Origin: Bacillota bacterium
GTDB lineage: Bacteria; Bacillota; Clostridia; Lachnospirales; Lachnospiraceae
NCBI GenBank assembly: GCA_023423335.1
Contig: JAFAFU010000025.1
Span: 22,723 to 86,722 of the forward strand
Reading direction: 5' to 3'
DNA length: 64,000 bases
Of this stretch, positions 9,474 to 18,034 are shown piece after piece (the stretch's first letter is position 1; every line of letters starts with the position of its first letter). A program made the position numbers and the translations under genes. The notes beneath the pieces were generated by a model, which ran no database searches, was not told where the DNA came from, and saw only the letters and a program-made list of their open reading frames with translations.

Positions 9474-10313
9474 ATGAGAAGCTGGAGAGCTGAGAAATCT
9501 GTATACAGGCTTTGGGAAACAAAGGGCGCAGGTCTGATTCAAATGCCGGAGCAGGTACGTAAATGGTTTGGAGAACTCATTTTACTGGGAGAGGTACCCT
9601 TATCCTATCTGGTTGCCGATGAGCGCCAGTTGCCGGTGGAATCCATACGCTTTTTCGTTCTGGACCCGCAGTGGACGCAGGCGCTTGTGGATGGGGCTGC
9701 CAGCATCGGGGTGCTGACTAAATTGGAGTCTGTCCGCAACCTGGGACACTTGCCGCTTCGATATGGCAGTGCGAAAGAGACGATCCGTTTGCCCCGGTAT
9801 GGAAGGATGCATCCTAACCACAGGCGGGAGAATTGCCGGATGACGGCAGACAGTAACACCGTATTATCCGGATTCTTGATGAGGTCCGACTTGGTTTCAA
9901 ACTGGAAGGGAATTGAGGTAAAAGGCTTTTATAAAGAGGGACAGATAGATATCCTGAGGATGGAGAGGCTTTCCGACAAGCTCCTTATCTGTATCTTTGA
10001 AGGTGTAATTGATTCTGTTCGAATGTATGAACCCAGGGAAGAGCTTCATTTTGGGACACGCAGCGATGACAGGCAGCTGGATGTGCGCAGAATTGATGAC
10101 GGACATGAAGGTGAGCCTTTGTATAAACCGGGAACTAAGGATAAGGTAACGATCACTGTACCAGTGGAGGATAATGGAAGAGTGAATTTTACACAGCTGA
10201 CACAGCTGCTCGCACAGACCCTCGGAAAGAGTTCTGAAGACATAGAGTCACCGCAGCTGGCGCTCGAAATGCTTTCCGTTGCGGGACAATGCGTGTTTAA
10301 AGGGGGGAAATAA
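9474..10313 (+). CDS. Cassette gene 3, protein of unknown function
   Basis: The product has 279 residues and starts at ATG 9474, two bases after the stop of gene 2. It is cytoplasmic by appearance. The most family-like section is at residues 38-85: VPLSYLVADERQLPVESIRFF, then DPQWTQALVDGAASIG, a motif string that looks strongly conserved (a Trp and Asp-Gly-Ala in a helix). The C-terminal end has short amphipathic helices. No catalytic motif is obvious. One base separates its stop from gene 4, with AGGGGGG directly before that start, so expression is tightly coupled. I recognise no named domain; a small assembly or adaptor subunit is one possibility. Confidence 0.65.
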   Translation: MRSWRAEKSVYRLWETKGAGLIQMPEQVRKWFGELILLGEVPLSYLVADERQLPVESIRFFVLDPQWTQALVDGAASIGVLTKLESVRNLGHLPLRYGSAKETIRLPRYGRMHPNHRRENCRMTADSNTVLSGFLMRSDLVSNWKGIEVKGFYKEGQIDILRMERLSDKLLICIFEGVIDSVRMYEPREELHFGTRSDDRQLDVRRIDDGHEGEPLYKPGTKDKVTITVPVEDNGRVNFTQLTQLLAQTLGKSSEDIESPQLALEMLSVAGQCVFKGGK

Positions 10314-10314
10314 G

Positions 10315-13300
10315 ATGGGAGCGCTGTTTGTTCCTTTGGCAGTAGAAGCTTATGCAACAAATGATAAAAATAGGATGGATAAAGAGGTTGCACCGGTATC
10401 GCCGGACTATACAAAGCTGAAAAGTGCTACCCATCTGGGAGGAAAATTGGAGCCGAAGCCCTTTGAAAGCATTCCTCCCCTGGAGGTGGGAGTTCATCTG
10501 CATTTTATACTCCCGGATGCTTTCACCCATGCTGTTACTACCAGGGATGGGGCAATAAAGTATCCGCGAATACCAAACCGGTGGTTGGTGACACGGCTCG
10601 TTGCGGATGAGAAAATACATAACAAAAGCTGGCTTGTGGAGAGTGATTATCTGGGACTGGATAATGCAGGCAGTGTAGCGGTTCCGTACCTGTCGGATCA
10701 GGAATGTCCGTATCGCCTGCTTGGCAGATCCTATCCTGTTAACAATCCCCCTGCTATAGGAGGCAGCTGTCTTGATGAATTGACGGCAGTGGGACCTGGG
10801 GACCCGACATTTGCAGCTTATTATCCAAACTGCTGCAGTGTCTTTGGATTCCATGATAAGCTGGAGGACCTTTCCTCCGGTGATTTAACATATTTTGTCA
10901 TAGGTTATTATTCTGAGGAGAAGGAAGATCCGCTTTATAATCTGACGGAAGAGGAATACCGGCAGTATCTGATAGATAACCAGTGGTCGGTAGCCGGTGA
11001 TAATATACAGGCAGAGAGAATAATCTGCCATGGCATGGTATACTCACTTCCCTGGCGCGGCCCATCTGCGGAATACAGCTCGAACGCGCCAACCGGTGAG
11101 GTGAATGCATCGATTGGAAATACTTCGGTTGAAGCGCTATCGGCATTGATATCGGACAGATTGCAAACCAGGAAGAAAACCGGAGAGAAGCTTCTTTATG
11201 GACCGGACAGCCTGGAAGAAAGCCAGGTTCTGGAGCGCTTTTTAGCAATGCTGCAATATGATCTGCTGGATTATAAGGAAGGTGCCGACGGCGTGGCTGA
11301 AGTTGAAGACCACCTCCATGCGGGGGAGTTTGACCCCTATGACGGCGGAGCCGTATGGCATATCCGGTATCAGGACAATGAAGATAAGAAAAAGGATAAG
11401 ATATCATATCAAATACCGGAAATACCGCAGAAAACCGGTAAACTGCTGACCGTGTTAAACGAAGCTCAGTACGGGGCCGACCGGTTGAACCGGTGCCTGA
11501 ACTCGAAGAGGCAGGAGCTTTTCTGTGCCTGGCAGCGCTATGTGAACCTGATAGAGGACCCTCCTGCTCCCTGGATAAAACCAAAACCGTCCAAAGAGGA
11601 AATACTATCGGAAATAAGCAGACTGTGTAATGAGATTGATAAGCTGGCCGGTGATATCGGACAAGCTTCGGATAATGTAAAGGATGCAGAAAAAAAGCTG
11701 AGAGAGAATATAGCACCTGTGAAAGACAGTCTGTTATTAGAAAAGGTGACCAGAGAGTCTTTTTACCGTGCCAGGGACCCGGTCGTGCTTTTGGGAGGAC
11801 AAGGGATAAAGCGGCCGTTTGCCTATGGGCAGGACGGACGCTTTACGAAGGACGGAACGCTTGCCTGCAGGACTTCCCTGATTGACGGGCTTAAAGGACA
11901 TAACTGCGACCTGCAGATAAAGGATATTCTGGCCTGCTGTGATCCGTTCAAGGATTTACAGGAGCAATTTCCCGGAATGCTGTGTGAGGCTGTCTGCTTA
12001 AGTCCCCTGTTTGTGGCTTTGATCGCCCGCCGTATGGGAGAAGAGACCTTATTGCCGCAAGGGCAGACTCCATCGCCGATTGCCTGCAGCGAGTGGGTGC
12101 AGCCATGGATTTCACTGTTCCTGGAATGGAGCATTGCCTGGTTTCCTACAAGAACAGGAACCAGGCCGGACAATTCGATGGAGGGCTGGAGCTTTCAGGA
12201 TATTGATTACAGCTTCGGGTCACAGCCTCCCTTGCAAGGGAGCTCCTACACCGGGCGTACAGTAATAACGCCGCATTCTACACTTCTTCTTAAATATGCT
12301 CTGGAGAAGAATATCGAGCGCTATCAATATGATCCGGAGCTTTATGAGCAATTAAAAAAGGCTTTGGAGGATGCTCAGAATCTTGCTGTTTTATCCCAGC
12401 AGCTTAGCGGAATGTGGACACAGCTGTTATCCCTCCGGGAAACCTTACAGATACCTGTCATGGAACAAGGCAGCTACAAGGAGCTTGCAGATAAGGTCAG
12501 GCTGAGGCTGGAGGATAAGCTGCCCGTGACCGTAGTTCCAAGCTCATTGTTCTTTCCGATACGGGCCGGGTTTTTACAGGTAAATAAGGTCAATATCATC
12601 AACTCCTTCGGTATTCGCCAGCTTGTGAATTCCACGCTGAAGAAGACCGTATTTTCCGAGGAGGTATTCTCGGAGTTTTCGAAAGGAATGTTCCCTCCGC
12701 GCTTTGTCCAGGGAGCGAGACTTGATTATCAGTGGATATGCAGTGAGGACAACAGTGTTATGAGCTGTCTTGATCCTGCAACGTCTCCGGTATGCGGATT
12801 TTTGTACCCGGATTTTCTTAACCATGCATTGTCACTGTATGAAGCAAACGGTATGTTCAAGGGAAGACTGAAGCTGGTCTACCGCAATGGATCGCCGGAG
12901 GTACGCTGGGTCAGTGCACCGGGTGAACCGACGGATTTTAATAAGATAATATTCCTGAATGCGCACATTAAGAAATTTGCCGAAGCCCTGCTTAAGTATA
13001 ATGATAGGAAGGACCCTGCTTTTTATGGATTAATGCAGCTGATTGAGAAAAGAATGGATGAGAGCTGCTCCTACAGTGACAGCGAAGACCTTTTCGCATC
13101 ATGGAGCCGTCCGCTGGTATTGGCCAGGGCACGGATGTCACTGGAACTGATGGGAGAGCCGGAATATTCACAGAGTCCCGAGGATTTTGCAAAGCAGCAG
13201 ACCTACGGCTATGAAAATACGAAAATTCCAGTATATATTGGCGACAGCTCGCGTTCACTGGACGGCTCGATCGGTTTTTTCCCCGACTCTGATCATCAGT

Positions 13301-13734
13301 ATCAGACGATGCATTGTGTATACAATACACAAAAGCTTTCGGTGCCCACCGATTACCTGTGCTATGATTCTCCGATATGTCTATCCCCCGCGGATAAGGA
13401 ATACGGTTTTTTTACAATATTGATGGAAGCGGGAGCGAATACATCTCTTCGCTGCGGAATGCTGCCGGCATTTAAGAAAAGTATTCCTGCCGAGCATGTG
13501 GAGCAGGTCCTTCCAAGCCTGAACTTTTCCTTTGAAGTTGATCCGATTGTTACCTGTGCCGATGAGATAAAGCTCCCGCTTTTCTCAAAGGAGGATGTGG
13601 AATGGACCTGGTATCATATGCAAAAGGACAGTTATGCAGATATGGGGTCGGTTCAGGAACCGAAAAATGTTTTTGCGGAGGCCAATCCGATTTACATGGA
13701 AGGCTTTTTGAGACGAAAGGAGCAGAAGAAATGA
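10315..13734 (+). CDS. Cassette gene 4, 1139-residue protein of unknown function
   Basis: The start is the ATG at 10315, one base after the gene 3 stop and next to a strong AGGGGGG site; an upstream in-frame ATG at 10279 lies inside gene 3 and is rejected. The first 180 residues have a conserved look: LFVPLAVEAYATN, GVHLHFILPDAFTHA, YPRIPNRWLVTRL, GDPTFAAYYPNCCSVFGFHD. Around residues 430-480 a charged helical stretch (EEILSEISRLCNEIDKLAGD) predicts a coiled coil, and another helical stretch lies near 680-710. The C-terminal third is mixed alpha/beta. No signal peptide, membrane segment or known catalytic motif is visible. The last four bases overlap gene 5 (ATGA), so gene 5 is translated by coupling. 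Confidence 0.65.
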   Translation: MGALFVPLAVEAYATNDKNRMDKEVAPVSPDYTKLKSATHLGGKLEPKPFESIPPLEVGVHLHFILPDAFTHAVTTRDGAIKYPRIPNRWLVTRLVADEKIHNKSWLVESDYLGLDNAGSVAVPYLSDQECPYRLLGRSYPVNNPPAIGGSCLDELTAVGPGDPTFAAYYPNCCSVFGFHDKLEDLSSGDLTYFVIGYYSEEKEDPLYNLTEEEYRQYLIDNQWSVAGDNIQAERIICHGMVYSLPWRGPSAEYSSNAPTGEVNASIGNTSVEALSALISDRLQTRKKTGEKLLYGPDSLEESQVLERFLAMLQYDLLDYKEGADGVAEVEDHLHAGEFDPYDGGAVWHIRYQDNEDKKKDKISYQIPEIPQKTGKLLTVLNEAQYGADRLNRCLNSKRQELFCAWQRYVNLIEDPPAPWIKPKPSKEEILSEISRLCNEIDKLAGDIGQASDNVKDAEKKLRENIAPVKDSLLLEKVTRESFYRARDPVVLLGGQGIKRPFAYGQDGRFTKDGTLACRTSLIDGLKGHNCDLQIKDILACCDPFKDLQEQFPGMLCEAVCLSPLFVALIARRMGEETLLPQGQTPSPIACSEWVQPWISLFLEWSIAWFPTRTGTRPDNSMEGWSFQDIDYSFGSQPPLQGSSYTGRTVITPHSTLLLKYALEKNIERYQYDPELYEQLKKALEDAQNLAVLSQQLSGMWTQLLSLRETLQIPVMEQGSYKELADKVRLRLEDKLPVTVVPSSLFFPIRAGFLQVNKVNIINSFGIRQLVNSTLKKTVFSEEVFSEFSKGMFPPRFVQGARLDYQWICSEDNSVMSCLDPATSPVCGFLYPDFLNHALSLYEANGMFKGRLKLVYRNGSPEVRWVSAPGEPTDFNKIIFLNAHIKKFAEALLKYNDRKDPAFYGLMQLIEKRMDESCSYSDSEDLFASWSRPLVLARARMSLELMGEPEYSQSPEDFAKQQTYGYENTKIPVYIGDSSRSLDGSIGFFPDSDHQYQTMHCVYNTQKLSVPTDYLCYDSPICLSPADKEYGFFTILMEAGANTSLRCGMLPAFKKSIPAEHVEQVLPSLNFSFEVDPIVTCADEIKLPLFSKEDVEWTWYHMQKDSYADMGSVQEPKNVFAEANPIYMEGFLRRKEQKK

Positions 13735-15494
13735 ATCAACCGGATTATATCATCAAATGTACGATAAACCCTCCCGGAGTCGTGTACATCAATGAAAAAT
13801 CTGCAGATAATGAATTCTGCATAGAATTTGAGAAGATTCCCCTAAATTATCCGGAGGCTGTGCGGAATGTGGCTATGGATATACCGAGGGTTACAGAGGA
13901 AGATCAGGCGGCTATTTATATCAATACAAATTTCGGAGAAGGCATCAATGACCTTTGTACGATTGAACAGGCTTCCAAGCTTACATTTACGGCACTCGCC
14001 GGGAAAGGCTGGGTAATGCAGTGGTCGGATACGAATTCATGCTTTGTCGTTCACCCGCCGGAGGATTTTAAATTTCCCGAAGCTTACCGGGCATCCTTTC
14101 GCTCTAATGGTTTTTACACCGAAGCAAAAGCCGGTACGGCTACACTGAAGGCGTATTTTGTTAACTTTCCGGACGTCATAACGAGGGTGGCTGCCGCCGA
14201 CATTTATAAGCGTTATCCCATTCAATTTGAATATTTTAAGGCGGAGCCGGATACGGTGGCGGCCGGTGGAACAACAACGCTTTCCTGGCGTGTTCTGAAT
14301 GCTTTAAAATGCTACCTGCTTGATATCGGTCAGGTAGATACCGAGGGTTCCAGGGGAGTAACGATAGCATCACCAAAGAAATTCCATCTGTCAGCGGAGA
14401 ATGATATGGGCAAAACAGACTGGATCGAAAGGCAGGTATATTGCAGTAAACCGACGGTCAGGCTATGGGCAGACCGTGAGTTTTATCACACGGGTGAGGA
14501 GGTTACCTTATCCTGGGAAAGCACTTCTGCAGTATCGGTGCAGCTTCTTCCTTCTCCGGGACAGGTCGAAAATTCGGGAAGTACCGGGGTTAAACCGGAA
14601 GGCGACGGAACCTTCACGGCAACTGCACACGGTTATGACAGACTTACCCCCTTTGATGCCACCGCGGCTCTGACACTGAAAAAGACGCCCTGGAAATGTG
14701 CAGGCAGTATTAGCGGAGTGGATCTGTCAACAGATACGCTGAATGTAGACCGGAGGATTTGGGAGTATAAGGGCAGCTATTATCTTTTTTCAGGCGGTGT
14801 TCTTTATGAGAGCCGGAACACATTAAGCTGGAGTCCGCTGTCAGAATTAAAGCTGCCCGCAGATATGAAGCTGGATAGACATTCAACTATAGTAGCAAAT
14901 GATACATTTCTTGTGCTGGGTCTGACAAAGACAGATTCCACTTTTGTTCAGAGTGCGGTATATGATTTTGTAAAAAAGACCTGGTCGACGGGTGATGCCA
15001 TGCCAGATACCGGTAATGCAGGCGGAATACTCTCTAAGATAAAAGATAAGTCTTATTATGCAAAGCTGAAGAACAAGATGATTAATTTTTTCACTCAAAA
15101 GGATTCCATGGAAGGAAAATGGGGCAATGTATTCTATCTAAAGAATAATCCAATGGATGCCTTCGATTTTACTGCATTAAAGGAACGCTTCTATGTAGCT
15201 GTACGTGAAAACGGCACCGCTGCAGTAGAGATCAAAAGTGTCCAGCCGGGGGATACAGACTGGAAGGAAGAAGGAAATGTGGATCAGCCGGTGGACGGAT
15301 GGTTTTGCATGATTCCCACAAAAGGAGAGCTTTTTTTGCTGACCCGGAACCTGATGCTGCAAATTTCGGATTTTAAACAGGTGTCTGCGTTCCATCCCCA
15401 GCTGGAGGCGGATTATCTGCCCTGGAGCGGAAGCAGCACCAATATGCCGTACCTGATCACTAAAAACGCTGTCTTATGGCGTTGTGAAGAATAA
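13731..15494 (+). CDS. Cassette gene 5, Ig-like domains plus propeller-like C-terminus
   Basis: The 587-residue protein starts at ATG 13731, overlapping the stop of gene 4 by four bases; the longer frame from 13602 lies inside gene 4. Residues 1-160 form an N-terminal domain (YIIKCTINPPGVVYINE). Residues about 165-238 and 240-318 look like two Ig-like modules: FKAEPDTVAAGGTTTLSW, then GEEVTLSWESTSAVSVQL, each with the G-x-x-x-x-L-x-W strand pair. From about 320 to the end, repeated short strands (WEYKGSYYLFSGGVLYES, then WSPLSELKLP, then FVQSAVYDFVKKTWSTG) resemble a kelch or other beta-propeller. No signal peptide is present. The role is likely binding or structure; the partner is unknown. 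Confidence 0.65.
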   Translation: MNQPDYIIKCTINPPGVVYINEKSADNEFCIEFEKIPLNYPEAVRNVAMDIPRVTEEDQAAIYINTNFGEGINDLCTIEQASKLTFTALAGKGWVMQWSDTNSCFVVHPPEDFKFPEAYRASFRSNGFYTEAKAGTATLKAYFVNFPDVITRVAAADIYKRYPIQFEYFKAEPDTVAAGGTTTLSWRVLNALKCYLLDIGQVDTEGSRGVTIASPKKFHLSAENDMGKTDWIERQVYCSKPTVRLWADREFYHTGEEVTLSWESTSAVSVQLLPSPGQVENSGSTGVKPEGDGTFTATAHGYDRLTPFDATAALTLKKTPWKCAGSISGVDLSTDTLNVDRRIWEYKGSYYLFSGGVLYESRNTLSWSPLSELKLPADMKLDRHSTIVANDTFLVLGLTKTDSTFVQSAVYDFVKKTWSTGDAMPDTGNAGGILSKIKDKSYYAKLKNKMINFFTQKDSMEGKWGNVFYLKNNPMDAFDFTALKERFYVAVRENGTAAVEIKSVQPGDTDWKEEGNVDQPVDGWFCMIPTKGELFLLTRNLMLQISDFKQVSAFHPQLEADYLPWSGSSTNMPYLITKNAVLWRCEE

Positions 15495-15553
15495 ATAATA
15501 AATAATACGCTGACGCCCAAATTTACGGGGTCCCAGCAGAATGGAGGAAGAGT

Positions 15554-16213
15554 ATGAAAGAACAAAGCAAACCAAGTATTATTATTACAAAATTATGCCC
15601 TCTGATTATCCAGGATGAGGAATACTGCCGGGAATATGCCTGTGTCACCTTAAAAAAGGGCGGCTATATCGAGGTTATTGCGGATTGTTCCTTCCGCATT
15701 GACAGGCTGATTAAGGAAGAGAGCGATACCTGTAAGGATGACCCCGATATTATTCTGAAAGGGCTGGACGGAATTGACGGAAAACCGGGAAAGAATGGAG
15801 CAGACGGAGGGAAAGGTGCAATAGCCGAAATCCTGATTGATGATCTGCAAAGTAATCTTAATGTTTACGTCTATGGCGGGGGCTGCGGCGGCATGGGCGG
15901 CATGGGAGGCCGCGGAGGCAACGGCGGAGACGGTGCTCCCGGAGCCGATGGAGGAAACGGCGGAGACGGGGGAGATGGAGCGAATGGAGGAAACGGAGGC
16001 CGCGGAGGTCAGCTTACGATAAGATACAGTACACAAAATAACAGTAAAATCATAGGTAAAGAACTGTGGCCGGCGGGCGGCCAACCGGGTATAGCCGGAG
16101 CCGGAGGAGATGGAGGCAAAGGAAGAAATAACGGTACACCAGGTGGAAAAGGAAACCCTGGAGATGCTGGTAATGACGGCGGAAGAGGAAGATTAATCTT
16201 AGATAACATGTAA
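15554..16213 (+). CDS. Cassette gene 6, collagen-like glycine-rich protein
   Basis: The protein has 219 residues and starts at ATG 15554 behind AATGGAGGAAGAGT. Residues 1-70 are an ordinary folded head with five cysteines (positions 15, 25, 30, 45, 60). From residue 70 a glycine-repeat tract begins (GLDGIDGKPGKNGADGG), continues through a Gly-Gly-X run at 108-152 (GGMGGMGGRGGNGGDGAPG), is broken by an ordinary strand section at 153-175, and resumes to residue 212. Gly-X-Y triplets point to a collagen-like or polyglycine-type fold, in which case a trimeric fibre is likely. No signal peptide is seen. The glycine tract is also repetitive in DNA (GGCGGAGACGG-type units), so length may vary between strains. 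Confidence 0.7.
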   Translation: MKEQSKPSIIITKLCPLIIQDEEYCREYACVTLKKGGYIEVIADCSFRIDRLIKEESDTCKDDPDIILKGLDGIDGKPGKNGADGGKGAIAEILIDDLQSNLNVYVYGGGCGGMGGMGGRGGNGGDGAPGADGGNGGDGGDGANGGNGGRGGQLTIRYSTQNNSKIIGKELWPAGGQPGIAGAGGDGGKGRNNGTPGGKGNPGDAGNDGGRGRLILDNM

Positions 16214-16223
16214 GAAGGAGGAA

Positions 16224-16355
16224 GAGTGAAAGAAAATCATTTTCACTCGGAAAGAACTTCGAAATGAACTTCTTTAGAAATTTATATGGAAATCTCATTT
16301 TGAACTTCTTTTAGGTATTATTTGTGCCGCCGTTAGCGGCAGAATGGAGGTAATA
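16224..16355 (+). repeat. Palindromic leader module, copy 1 (upstream of the Hint gene)
   Basis: The module begins GAGTGAAAG..CTTTTCACTC-like (GAGTGAAAGAAAATCATTTT then CACTCGGAAAGAAC), forming a hairpin followed by CGGAAAGAA. It ends with a GCCGC-CGTTA-GCGGC hairpin, AGAATGGAGG and the next ATG. A close copy lies on the other strand at 24064-23968. Confidence 0.65.
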
Positions 16356-18008
16356 ATGGGTAATCAGGTTGAAACATTCGTATCGAGACGTCTGGATTTT
16401 TCTGACCCGGAGGATGCGGCTAAGGTGCTGAAGGATCTTGGCGGAGAGGAGTTTCTGAAGAACAATTATCCGGATGTATATGCAGCATATCGAAAGACCG
16501 TTGAGAAGCACAAACAGCAAAAAGGGCAGCTGTCGGATTCGAATTCCATGGGCTTGAAAGGCGGTGCTTTCGCCGGACCAATCTCGCTGATCGCAAACCC
16601 TGCAGCATTGAAAAGCAGCGCAGCTGGTGATACGGAACAAAAAGGAAATCTAATGGGAGTGACTTCGGTCCAGGGAGAAAATACCTGGGTGACGGGAACG
16701 GTAAAGGGATATATGAAGAACCTGACACAGGATATCCTGCTGCATAGTTTTGTCAGAAAATTATACAATGAAAATTATTGTGAATGCATCCATGAACGTA
16801 ATGTTGAAGATGTAGCCTCCTTTGGGAAGCAGAACATTCAAAACAGCATTGAGAGTAAAGCGATACGGACAGACGGCACTATGGAGTGTTTGGAAAGCTA
16901 CAGCAATGTATATGTTGTAAAGGGCGGTATCTGTCCGGTGGCATATATGGCAGTAAATGCCCCAAGGTCTTCCGTGGGAAATAATCCGATCATTATGATG
17001 TATGCACGGAAACCGGATCATGAAGAAACGATAGATTATAATTATCCGAATAATAATATAATTCCCGGAACGGATGCAGTAAAGACACTATTTCCCGTTA
17101 AGGGAAAGATTACTTTCAGTGATGATTTCAAGCCGGTGAAATTCAGCCTTGAGAGTAAAAGCGGAAAGCCGACTCTTCAATATAAGGGGAAGGGGGTCTG
17201 CACATATAATTATTCCTATGAAGAGATAGCGGCATGTTTTAAAATATCCGATAACAATCCGCAGGTGGTGGAATTTGAGCTTAAGGAGGATTGGAATGCG
17301 AATTTGGATGTCAGTGCATATTTAGGGACGCTTCATCAGGCAAATGTTGCATTACAGTTTTCTTTCTATTATGAAACCATGACCGATGAAGGAAAGGAGG
17401 ATATAGGGATTTGTATCTCTTCTACGAGTGATTCCAGCGTTAAGTTTTATGAAGCTACCAATGATACAAATGTATATTTACCTTTCGTATTTATTAAGTG
17501 GGGATGCTTTGCAAAAGACACACTGCTTCTGATGGCAGACGGCTCAGAAAAGAATGTCAGTGAAATCAAGAGAGGAGACCTGCTGATGGGTGAGTACGGA
17601 GAGCCTCTGTGCGTTATTGATCCGGTATGCGGAGAAGAGGCGATTATTTATTGCATCCGGACAAAGAATAAAAAACTCCTTCAGGTAAGCGGTATGCATC
17701 CTATTGCAACCTTAGAGGGGATTATCAGGGCACAGGATATTTATCCCGGAATGGTTCTTCGCTGCGCCGATGGAAAGGAAGATGAGGTCGAATTCAACTA
17801 TACCCGCACATACAATGATAAGGTATACGGCTTCATCACGGAGGGAGGCGGCAGGTTGATTGCAGCCAACGGAATATGGGCAGGCAATTTTGAACTTCAG
17901 AATGATAATGCCGTGATTAGTCTGAAAGCGGAGCCGGTAGAAGAAGAGGTATTAAAGACAGCACGGCAGTTCGATATGCTGATGGACCATCTGGAAGCCC
18001 TTCAATAA
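16356..18008 (+). CDS. Cassette gene 7, protein with C-terminal Hint (autoprocessing) domain
   Basis: The product has 550 residues. The ATG at 16356 is chosen because GGAGG lies 5 bases upstream; the ATG at 16344 overlaps that site. Residues 1-380 are an unassigned region, partly beta-rich. At 384 a Hint domain starts: KWG-C384-FAKDTLLLMADGS, then VSEIKRGDLLMG. It continues with a GMHP motif (H448) and the closing strand LIAANGIWAGN near 501-511. This is the layout of hedgehog/intein-type domains, where the first Cys attacks the preceding peptide bond. About 40 residues, helical and acidic, follow the domain, so the predicted product of cleavage is the 383-residue N-terminal part. Whether it cleaves, splices or attaches to something is unknown. 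It lies 26 bases before the MBL-fold gene. Confidence 0.8.
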   Translation: MGNQVETFVSRRLDFSDPEDAAKVLKDLGGEEFLKNNYPDVYAAYRKTVEKHKQQKGQLSDSNSMGLKGGAFAGPISLIANPAALKSSAAGDTEQKGNLMGVTSVQGENTWVTGTVKGYMKNLTQDILLHSFVRKLYNENYCECIHERNVEDVASFGKQNIQNSIESKAIRTDGTMECLESYSNVYVVKGGICPVAYMAVNAPRSSVGNNPIIMMYARKPDHEETIDYNYPNNNIIPGTDAVKTLFPVKGKITFSDDFKPVKFSLESKSGKPTLQYKGKGVCTYNYSYEEIAACFKISDNNPQVVEFELKEDWNANLDVSAYLGTLHQANVALQFSFYYETMTDEGKEDIGICISSTSDSSVKFYEATNDTNVYLPFVFIKWGCFAKDTLLLMADGSEKNVSEIKRGDLLMGEYGEPLCVIDPVCGEEAIIYCIRTKNKKLLQVSGMHPIATLEGIIRAQDIYPGMVLRCADGKEDEVEFNYTRTYNDKVYGFITEGGGRLIAANGIWAGNFELQNDNAVISLKAEPVEEEVLKTARQFDMLMDHLEALQ

Positions 18009-18034
18009 TAATTCGATAGAAAGGCAGTTTTGAT

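Noticed and set aside
15650..16298. Minus-strand open frames opposite the collagen-like gene
   Set aside because: They are Ser/Ala/Pro-rich mirror products of glycine-rich coding DNA, without ribosome sites.
16356..18008. Hint region as a splicing intein
   Set aside because: There is no conserved C-extein after the domain and no homing endonuclease; the host part is not a known intein insertion site.
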